From JANMJD01 sp963847945 (GTDB lineage Bacteria; Actinomycetota; Acidimicrobiia; Acidimicrobiales; Ilumatobacteraceae), in NCBI GenBank assembly GCA_963847945.1, contig CAWKBX010000009.1, positions 496,001-560,000 on the forward strand: DNA of 64,000 nt. The letters run 5' to 3'. Below the pieces are notes generated by a model. It was not told the DNA's origin, did not search any database, and was given only the letters and a program-made list of their open reading frames with translations. Positions 57,741 through 64,000 of the stretch are shown in pieces. Position numbers and translations under genes: made by a program. Numbering within the stretch: the stretch's first letter is position 1; each line of letters opens with the position of its first letter.

Positions 57741-60700
57741 GAGCTTGGCCCGGCGTCACGATCGCCGCCACGGTGCTTGCGGTACTCCTCGATGGTGAGG
57801 TTGGTGATCTGCGAGCGATCGTCCCGCACACTGACGAAGCCGACTCGCTGCACATGTGGCTCGATGATCGAGATCCGCTGGAGCGGCGTGACGACGAGCA
57901 GTTGCAGATGGAACCGGGCGAACAGCTCCAAACCGAACCTGGTCGCTTCGGTGTCGGCACGGCCGAATGCCTCGTCGATGGCGACGAACCGGAACGACCG
58001 CGATTTCGTTTCACCCAGTTCCAACCCGAACTGGTAAGCGAGGCTTGCCGCCAGCACCGTGTACGCCAGCTTCTCCTTCTGACCGCCCGACTTGCCCGCC
58101 GAGTCGCTGTAGTGCTCGTACTCCGAACCGTCCTCGCGCCAACGCTCCGAAGCGGCAAAGCCGAACCAGTTGCGGACGTCGGTGACCTTCGTGGCCCAGC
58201 GGCGATCGGCGTCCGCCGTCGCAGCCCGGCCGCGGAGCCGTTCGATGATCGCCCGCACTTGATGGAACTTCTGCTCGACGCGCACCGGATCATCGGCCAT
58301 GTTCACAGTGCCCTCCGTGCACGATCGGAGGTCGGCCTGGAACTGACGGATGTCGGGATCGCGCGTCGGTTCCTTGACGAGCTCGATGTAGCGCCCACGG
58401 TTGTACTCGATGGTCGCAAGGGACCCGTTGATCGTGTCGATGCGCTCCTCGATGTCGGCACGTTCCTGATGCAACGCCTGCTGGAAGCCGGCGATCTCGC
58501 GAAGCGTGTTCTCGTTCAACAGGTCGCGGAACTCGGCTTCGAAGCGGGGGAGGTCGTCGGCGCGGAGTCGGTCGAGGATCTCGGCGAAACCACCGAGCGC
58601 CTCGAGTGACGCGTCGAGGTCCTGCGAGTCGACCGGGAACTCGCCGGCGAAGTCCTTCATCGCCGCGATCAGGTTGCGGCTGAGCCGCTCGATCCGTTTG
58701 GTGGCGGCGTCGATCTCGTTCTGTACGACGTCGCGAGCCGCTGACTCCGCCTCCACGAGCTGTTTCAATCGCCGAGGTGGCTCGGGTAGCACCTCGGCCT
58801 CGATCGCTAAGATCCGTGATGCGACGCCCGACGGGACCCCAGTCCCAGTCCCGGACCCGGAGCCGTCGCCGAACTCGTCGGCGAGTTCGGCGTGCTCGCG
58901 CTCGGTTTCGGAGACCCGGTCGGCGATGCTGCCGACCCGACGCAGTGTTTCCTCCACGGCGGTTTGCGCCTCGTCGACCGACCGTTGCGCCTCGCGGAGC
59001 TGTACCTCCAACTCGCGCAACCGGTCCGATGTCGCCAGCAGAGCGGTGCGAGCCACCTCGAGTTCGCTGATCGTGGCGGCGATGGACTGCCAATCGATGT
59101 CGCGGTACTCGCGGTAGACCTCCAAGCGGGCAAGAGCGTCGGCCACGGCGTTGGTCGTAGCGCTCGCAGCATCGATGCCGGCGAGCGCGGTAGCTGCCTC
59201 TTGGATATTCCGTTCGGCATCGCAGAGCGGCACGGCGAGGGCGGCGATCTTCGACTCGTTCGACCAGCCGAGCACGTACCGGCTGCGGTCGTCGAGACGG
59301 AACCGGTCGTCCTTTTCGTGGCGCTGGTTACCGCCCTTGATCTGGCCGGCCAGGGTGATCGCTCGTGGTTCACGGATGAACTGCTCGGCGGTGTCGCAGC
59401 AGGCAATGTTCGTCCGAGCGATCAGTTCGTTGCGCAACCAGCCGCCGACGTCTGCGGGCAAATCCTCACGGATCTCCAGCTTGTCGAACAACGCGAATCG
59501 ATGCATCTCCTCGTCGCGTCGCCGGTGTCGCCCGGTGACCCGGAAGTACACGAGCCGTTGACCGAGGTGATGCCCGTCGACCCAATGCTGGACCGCCGAA
59601 TAGTGCTCGTCGGGGACGAGCATCGACAGTGCGAAGTTGTGCAGGAGACGCTCGGCGGGGCCCTCCCATGACTCGTCTGCCTCGCGAACCCTGACAAGTT
59701 CACCGACGAAGGGCAGCTTGGCAGGATCGATGGCCAGTTGGTCTGCGACGAGTCGCCGCAGGTCGGTCTGGGCCAGCGGGATGTTGCCGCGCTGGGCCCG
59801 CAGGTTCTCGATTTCGGCAGCCAACGCGGCGTGGTGCTCCCGGTGTTGCTTCAGGCGGATTGCGTCTTCGGTGGCGCGGGTTCGTTGTTCGGCGCGAACG
59901 GCGTCGAGTTCGGAGCGCCGCCGCGCCACCGATTCCCAGACGTCAACGAACTCGGCCTCGTTTGCCGGCATCACGACGGAGGCCGTGCTGGCGCACTCCT
60001 CGAAGGTGCGGGCGGCCTTGCGGCGTCGGTCCCGCTCGAGGGACAGGTCGGCGACCTGTCCGTCGATCCGACGCAACTCGTCACCTCCACTTCCGGCGAT
60101 GTCGGCCGCGATCGAGGCCACCCGGCTTCGGACGTCGCGTTCGCGCGAACGGACAGCTTCCAGGTGCGACTCGGCCTTCGCCCGGTCGGATTCGAGACGA
60201 ACGAGTTCGGCAGCGAGGAATCGCACTCGCAGGACTCCGAAGTGCGGTCGCAGGTGCTGGCGGCACTGGTCGAGAACATCACGGAAGGTTGACTCCCGCG
60301 TGTGACGGTCCCCGTCAGTGGCGATCGGCTCCAGCAACTCCAGCTGACGCTTGGCGCGCACGACGGCCTCGTGCGCCCGAGTGAGGTCGTCGAAGTGGGT
60401 GATCAGATGATCGAGACGCGGTTTGACGGGCTCGACGTCGAGCATGTGCGCACGCACGAAGTCGGTGAGGTTGCCGACCGCCTTCATCGACACGGTCTGA
60501 TGGAACAGCTCCATCGCCTTGTCGCTCTGGATCCCGACCAGCCGGCGTAACCGGGCACCGTACGGCTGGTAGGTCTCGAAGAGTTCGGCTCCCAACTCGC
60601 GTAGTTGGCTCCTGAGTTGGCGTAGCCCCGCGGTGAAACCCCGGAAGTGAGCGGCGATCGATAGGTCACGTTCGGCGAGCAGGAAGAGACGGTTCGGCTG

Positions 60701-61141
60701 CCCCTGCTCGGCCGGCCAGAACACCTGCGCAACGGTGACGACCTGATCGAACCCGGTGTTCCGGAAGACCCCGAGAATCACCGAGTACGTGCCGGCGGCC
60801 TTGGCGCGCAACGCCACCGGCTTCGACGCCCCGGTCATCTCGTTGTACTCGGAGCGGTAGTAGCCCAGGACGTAGGAACGAAGGTCTCGCTCTTTCGCAT
60901 CAGCGCCGGCGGCACGGTTATAGGCAATCCGGTGCGACGGCACGAGCAACGTCGTGAGCGCATCGACGAAGGTCGACTTGCCCGACCCGTTCTCGCCCGT
61001 GACGAGGGTGTTGAGCCCATCGAGTTGGAGCGTGCTGATCCGCTGGTCGAAGGTCCCCCAGTTGTAGACCTCGATGCGGTGCAGCCGAAATCCGGCTTCG
61101 GTGTCGTCGGTGGCGAAGTCGAGGAAAAGCGCGTCACTCAT
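57737..61141 (-). CDS. jetC: Wadjet defence protein JetC, SMC/SbcC-like ATPase
   Basis: The 1134-residue condensin-like ATPase has an N-terminal head with Walker A GENGSGKSTFVDALTTLL (about 49-66). Long coiled coils (about 290-480 and 690-960) flank a hinge/central domain near 500-660. The C-terminal head carries signature SAGKSGGQKEKLAYTVLAAS and Walker B FRFVAIDEAFGRADTEA, then the switch VVTPLQRI. It forms the motor that extrudes DNA loops with JetA and JetB. The ATG at 61141 overlaps the jetB stop by 8 nt; the longer frame upstream is only jetB antiframe. A short Gly/Ser/Thr repeat (GSGSGTGTG) lies in the second coil. Confidence 0.93.
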   Translation of the reverse strand: MSDALFLDFATDDTEAGFRLHRIEVYNWGTFDQRISTLQLDGLNTLVTGENGSGKSTFVDALTTLLVPSHRIAYNRAAGADAKERDLRSYVLGYYRSEYNEMTGASKPVALRAKAAGTYSVILGVFRNTGFDQVVTVAQVFWPAEQGQPNRLFLLAERDLSIAAHFRGFTAGLRQLRSQLRELGAELFETYQPYGARLRRLVGIQSDKAMELFHQTVSMKAVGNLTDFVRAHMLDVEPVKPRLDHLITHFDDLTRAHEAVVRAKRQLELLEPIATDGDRHTRESTFRDVLDQCRQHLRPHFGVLRVRFLAAELVRLESDRAKAESHLEAVRSRERDVRSRVASIAADIAGSGGDELRRIDGQVADLSLERDRRRKAARTFEECASTASVVMPANEAEFVDVWESVARRRSELDAVRAEQRTRATEDAIRLKQHREHHAALAAEIENLRAQRGNIPLAQTDLRRLVADQLAIDPAKLPFVGELVRVREADESWEGPAERLLHNFALSMLVPDEHYSAVQHWVDGHHLGQRLVYFRVTGRHRRRDEEMHRFALFDKLEIREDLPADVGGWLRNELIARTNIACCDTAEQFIREPRAITLAGQIKGGNQRHEKDDRFRLDDRSRYVLGWSNESKIAALAVPLCDAERNIQEAATALAGIDAASATTNAVADALARLEVYREYRDIDWQSIAATISELEVARTALLATSDRLRELEVQLREAQRSVDEAQTAVEETLRRVGSIADRVSETEREHAELADEFGDGSGSGTGTGVPSGVASRILAIEAEVLPEPPRRLKQLVEAESAARDVVQNEIDAATKRIERLSRNLIAAMKDFAGEFPVDSQDLDASLEALGGFAEILDRLRADDLPRFEAEFRDLLNENTLREIAGFQQALHQERADIEERIDTINGSLATIEYNRGRYIELVKEPTRDPDIRQFQADLRSCTEGTVNMADDPVRVEQKFHQVRAIIERLRGRAATADADRRWATKVTDVRNWFGFAASERWREDGSEYEHYSDSAGKSGGQKEKLAYTVLAASLAYQFGLELGETKSRSFRFVAIDEAFGRADTEATRFGLELFARFHLQLLVVTPLQRISIIEPHVQRVGFVSVRDDRSQITNLTIEEYRKHRGGDRDAGPSS

Positions 61142-61787
61142 CTCCGGCGCCCTCCCCGGGCGGTCGACCCAACATGGTGCGGTATTCGGCGAGCCTGGCG
61201 TCAAAATCGGCCATCCATTGCGCATCGACGAACGCCTGGAGTACACGGCGCACCTCAAAGGCCGGTTCCTCGCCCCGCCGGGTATTTGACTGCAAGGGTT
61301 GAAGGAAGCCGAGTTCGACGACCTTCTTGATGTCGGCTTCAGCCCTATCTTGCAGCCGTACCTCATTTGTGGACGAAGACTGGAACAGGGACACGAGATC
61401 GACGATTTCGCTGCGCGTGAGTACCAATCGAACGTCACCGCCGTGAGCGTCTGCTTCGACAAGACGCTTGCGGAGCAGCGCGAGCATCAGACTCACGCCA
61501 AAGGTGAGGCGTCGGCGTGCGGCGAGGCGAGGCAATGCCTCGTCGGCGTCATCGTCGGCACCCGGAGGTGTACGGAGAAACGCATACCCCTCCGCCTCGT
61601 CGATGACAGGTTCGAGGCCCAGCACGCTCACGTAGTCGCGCAGGTCGTGCTGCAGCCGGATCAGCGTCAACCAGCGGTTCTGATCGGCGTTGCGATATAC
61701 GACTCCTTTGAGCAACGGGATGACGACCGGACCCAACTCGGAGGTTCGAGAGGTCTGGTTGGGGGGAAGCGGTTCGGTGTCACCCAC
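61134..61787 (-). CDS. jetB: Wadjet defence protein JetB, kite subunit (DUF4194)
   Basis: The 217-residue protein fits DUF4194: VVIPLLKGVVYRNADQNRWL (about 21-40), LRDYVSVLGLEPVIDEAEGY AF-type segment, LRTPPGADDDADEALPRLAAR and winged-helix modules ending RRVLQAFVDAQWMADFDARL. It is the MukE-like kite protein bridging the JetA kleisin and the JetC heads. GTG start at 61787 overlaps the jetA stop by 8 nt; its stop overlaps jetC. The tight overlaps point to balanced stoichiometric expression. Confidence 0.9.
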   Translation of the reverse strand: MGDTEPLPPNQTSRTSELGPVVIPLLKGVVYRNADQNRWLTLIRLQHDLRDYVSVLGLEPVIDEAEGYAFLRTPPGADDDADEALPRLAARRRLTFGVSLMLALLRKRLVEADAHGGDVRLVLTRSEIVDLVSLFQSSSTNEVRLQDRAEADIKKVVELGFLQPLQSNTRRGEEPAFEVRRVLQAFVDAQWMADFDARLAEYRTMLGRPPGEGAGDE

Positions 61788-63228
61788 GGACGAACACCAC
61801 CCGCGGCATCTCGACAGTACGGGTCGTCAAGTCGCCGACCTCCCAGGTGATTCGATCGCGATGCTCCTCGAAAATGACCTGCTCGAAACGAGCGTCGGCG
61901 AGGTGCAGGTAGGCGACGAGTTCGGCGAGCCCCGCGTCGAGTGGGTGACGCTTGCAGACGTCGGCGAGCGTCACCTGCGAACGGTCGTCGAGGAGGTCGT
62001 CGACGTTCCCGGCGAGCACGATCGGGTCGATTCCGGTGTCGGCGAACAGCGCGTCGAGATCGGGGTCGTCCTCGGCAAGCAGTTCGGCGACGCCGATGGG
62101 GGTGGCGGTCACCGGTGCGGCGAGCCGGCGCTCCATCGGTAGGAAGGCGTCTACCGATGCGACGCGTATGTCGACGATCTCCCCACTCGGCGGCGTGTCC
62201 CGAACGGCCAGGGCGTGCTGCTCGACCGAGCGGATGATCTCGAAGATACGCCGGTTCTCCAACCACGTCTTGTCGTCGATGAATCGTCGGAGCTGCGCGG
62301 TCAGTGAAGCGACAGTGCGTTGGGTGTGATCGCCGGCGGTGAACCAGTCGTGGTGGATCCGGCGGATGCGGCGATCGGGTCGAGTTGCGGCGACGGCGGG
62401 CAGTTGCGTGATGCGGCTCAGCCGCTCGGAGAGTTCGTCCTGGCGGCTTCCTGCGCTCAACACGTCCCAGAATGCCCGGAAGCTGGCTCCCTGATCGCTC
62501 GATGTAATCATGTCACGCTCACCGAACACGTCGGCGAGGAGCGCTCCCTTCGTGCCGTCCCACTGAGCAATTCGCTCGCGCACTGTCCTGTCGAGGGCGC
62601 GGAAGTTGTCCTCGACCTGCCGGAAGTCGGCGAGCAGGTCCCGGGCAAGCGTCACGAACTGTTGGAAGCGTTCGGCGACGGCACGATCGTCGAGCAGGCG
62701 GACATCGCCGCTCTCGACACGGGCGATCTCGACGTCGAGTTCGCTGCGGCGTCGACGAAGATCGGCCAGCCTGGACTCGGCGTCCGGGTCGGTGCCGACG
62801 TCGAGCTGACGGAGCAACTCAATCGCTGTCAGCAGGCGCGACTCCGTGCCGACAAAGGCCGAATCGTCGAGCGAGAACAGCCAAGCGATCGCGCGCTCGG
62901 CGCCGGGCGTCACGGCGATGTGGGCGACCTCCTCACCCTGTGGGTAATAGCGGCGGACGAACCCGCGCCCATCGGACGCCCAGTCGATCAGATAGTCCCG
63001 GGCACTCTTGCCCGCCGCGGCATCGTCGCCGACACCGCTCTGTCGCGATGCGTGGAGGACATCATCGAGCAGTTCCAGCGCATCGTCTTCTGCCAGCGAC
63101 CGAACGTTTGGGGCGACGAACGCATGATGCAGGAAAGCGATGACCAATGGCGCCTTCTCATATCGGAGGAGGCGCCAGCTCGGATGTCGGCGGCGGAGCG
63201 CCTCTAACGACTCTGGATCGAACTGCAT
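61780..63228 (-). CDS. jetA: Wadjet defence protein JetA, kleisin subunit (DUF3375)
   Basis: The 482-residue DUF3375 protein begins SLEALRRRHPSWRLLRYEKA, the typical family start, followed by PLVIAFLHHAF and GRGFVRRYYPQGEEVAHIAV. Long helices (about 140-260) and a C-terminal winged helix complete the MukF-like kleisin that links the SMC heads. ATG 63228 is chosen because homology begins there; the frame extends 85 codons upstream without similarity into the divergent operator. First gene of the jetABCD operon; a promoter in 63229-63350 is expected but not clear. Confidence 0.9.
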   Translation of the reverse strand: MQFDPESLEALRRRHPSWRLLRYEKAPLVIAFLHHAFVAPNVRSLAEDDALELLDDVLHASRQSGVGDDAAAGKSARDYLIDWASDGRGFVRRYYPQGEEVAHIAVTPGAERAIAWLFSLDDSAFVGTESRLLTAIELLRQLDVGTDPDAESRLADLRRRRSELDVEIARVESGDVRLLDDRAVAERFQQFVTLARDLLADFRQVEDNFRALDRTVRERIAQWDGTKGALLADVFGERDMITSSDQGASFRAFWDVLSAGSRQDELSERLSRITQLPAVAATRPDRRIRRIHHDWFTAGDHTQRTVASLTAQLRRFIDDKTWLENRRIFEIIRSVEQHALAVRDTPPSGEIVDIRVASVDAFLPMERRLAAPVTATPIGVAELLAEDDPDLDALFADTGIDPIVLAGNVDDLLDDRSQVTLADVCKRHPLDAGLAELVAYLHLADARFEQVIFEEHRDRITWEVGDLTTRTVEMPRVVFVRG

Positions 63229-63349
63229 CAGGCTCAAGTATCGCAGGAGGGTGTCGCACGGTAGCTGGAACCGGATCGGACGGAGTCGTTCGCCGCTCGC
63301 TCTGGTCGGGCTCGCCCCGCCGGATCTGTTACCCACGCCACTCAGGATG

Positions 63350-63388
63350 GATATCGCTTTTTTGCGATGATCGCATAGATGCGATATC
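63350..63388. promoter_or_regulatory. 39-bp palindromic operator of the HigBA-like module
   Basis: GATATCGC (63350-63357) and GCGATATC (63381-63388) are perfect inverted arms. Inside are further GCGAT (63364-63368) and ATCGC (63370-63374) half-sites and a T6 run. It abuts the toxin start codon and faces jetA 120 bp away. XRE antitoxins bind such ATCGC/GCGAT palindromes to autoregulate, and this site could also influence jetA. Confidence 0.65.
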
Positions 63389-63721
63389 GTGGTGATCGTG
63401 GTTGACGTCGAGTTGCACGACGAGATCGTGGACTGGTTGTTCAGCCTCACCGGTGCCGACTGGGATCGTTCCCTGATCGTCATCGACCGGTTGGCTCATC
63501 TTGGGCCGATGGCAAGGATGCCGTTGTCGAGGTCGCTCGGCGACGGTCTGTTCGAACTCAGGTACACGCTTGGCCCGACGGCACGACGGATCACCTACCG
63601 CTTCACCAGCGACGGGCGGCTCATCTTGCTGACGACGTTCCGCAAGCAACGCAACAACGAGCGCGGTGAGATCAACCGTGCACGCAAGATCGCGGCTGAG
63701 TGTGTCCGACGGTTCCCGTGA
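63389..63721 (+). CDS. RelE/HigB-like toxin (Gp49-type)
   Basis: The protein is at most 110 residues; GTGs at 63389, 63392 and 63398 are alternative starts, with no clear SD. It fits the phage-derived Gp49/HigB-like family: VELHDEIVDWLFSLTGADWD near the start, then LIVIDRLAHLGPMARMPLSR, GLFELRYTLGPTARRITYRF, ILLTTFRKQRNNERGEINRA and a C-terminal Arg/Lys helix. These are ribosome-dependent mRNA interferases. Its gene precedes an XRE-type antitoxin, the reverse order typical of HigBA. Confidence 0.87.
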   Translation: MVIVVDVELHDEIVDWLFSLTGADWDRSLIVIDRLAHLGPMARMPLSRSLGDGLFELRYTLGPTARRITYRFTSDGRLILLTTFRKQRNNERGEINRARKIAAECVRRFP

Positions 63722-63737
63722 CAAGCAGGTGACACAG

Positions 63738-64000
63738 ATGGCGAACTATTCCCGATGGGATGACATCAAGCAGCAACGTGGTGGTCCGTCCGCAGAGACG
63801 CGAGCAGTCGTCGAGCAGGACCTGGCACTCGGGCAACTGATCTACGACATGCGCACCGAGGCCGGTCTCAGCCAACGCGCCTTGGCGGAGCGCATGGGCA
63901 CCACGCAGTCGGTCATTTCGCGCCTCGAGGAAGGTGGCGGTGCCAGGAACCGACTCGACACCCTCGCTCGCGTCGCTCACGCGCTCAACCGGCACCTCGT
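63738..64000 (+). CDS. XRE-family HTH antitoxin (HigA-like), truncated by window edge
   Basis: The visible 87 codons from the ATG at 63738 (SD-like CACAG before it) read MANYSRWDDIKQQRGG, then EQDLALGQLIYDMRTEAGLS and the helix-turn-helix SQRALAERMGTTQSVISRLE (about 55-74), then LDTLARVAHALNRHL. It lies 16 nt after the toxin stop. As the antitoxin it should neutralise the RelE/HigB-like toxin and repress the operon through the palindrome at 63350-63388. Confidence 0.88.
   Translation, partial: MANYSRWDDIKQQRGGPSAETRAVVEQDLALGQLIYDMRTEAGLSQRALAERMGTTQSVISRLEEGGGARNRLDTLARVAHALNRHL

Noticed and set aside
57503..58609. 368-codon plus-strand frame over the end of jetC
   Set aside because: Antisense shadow of the conserved C-terminal ATPase head.
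57737..61462. 1241-codon reading of jetC
   Set aside because: The first 107 codons overlap jetB out of frame and lack similarity; the ATG at 61141 fits the family start and the 8-nt overlap.

Overview
The window is a high-GC, gene-dense bacterial chromosome segment. It has many GTG starts, frequent 1-8 nt gene overlaps, a rex-hemA-hemC-hemD operon, ECF-sigma/DGPF pairs, a MenJ-type geranylgeranyl reductase and RlmI/HemL/PurH proteins of actinobacterial type. Together these point to an actinobacterium. I lean towards an Acidimicrobiia-like lineage, but that is inference only, because no rRNA is present.

Layout. 0-5 kb: a CopC/CopD copper protein cut by the left edge, a BlaI/M56-peptidase pair, and a DHA2 efflux pump with its TetR repressor. 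4.8-8.3 kb: a molybdate regulator-modABC operon, followed by a second modA on the other strand under a hairpin-type leader. 8.3-13.2 kb: malate dehydrogenase, a Uma2 nuclease-fold protein whose stop codon lies in the target duplication of an IS5/IS1182-like insertion, and a frameshifted acyltransferase. 13.5-22.2 kb: two PspC-type envelope-stress genes (one a sensor kinase with a frameshifted LuxR-type regulator), an HxlR regulator divergent from a lipoprotein hydrolase, an ECF sigma/DGPF/SRPBCC group and an EamA remnant. 22-30 kb: purH, geranylgeranyl reductase, P450, a third ModA and an ABC-2 exporter.

30-42 kb is the tetrapyrrole region: rex, hemA, hemC, hemD, then hemB and hemL. A DUF559 gene on the opposite strand sits between hemB and hemL, flanked by degenerate direct repeats. 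A Rex-operator-like palindrome lies just upstream of rex. 42-54.9 kb is housekeeping and accessory: acyl-CoA ligase, a 28-residue membrane microprotein, SAM hydrolase with a structured leader, proC, an SDR, a kinase and a HIT protein, ArgE-like peptidase, RlmI, a 5'-3' exonuclease, the SRP RNA, tRNA-Ser(GGA), a PKD phosphatase and tadA.

55-64 kb is a defence island next to tRNA-Ser(CGA). The last 63 bp of that tRNA region are perfectly duplicated 1193 bp downstream. The duplication encloses only an MNT nucleotidyltransferase and a HEPN RNase gene (a toxin-antitoxin pair), with no integrase. Immediately beyond is a complete type I Wadjet operon (jetA-jetB-jetC-jetD, DUF3375/DUF4194/SMC-like/DUF3322-DUF2220). 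It is divergent from a HigBA-like toxin-antitoxin pair that runs off the right edge. The Wadjet proteins are expected to form an SMC complex that recognises and cleaves small circular DNA; the two toxin-antitoxin modules probably stabilise the island or act as back-up defences.
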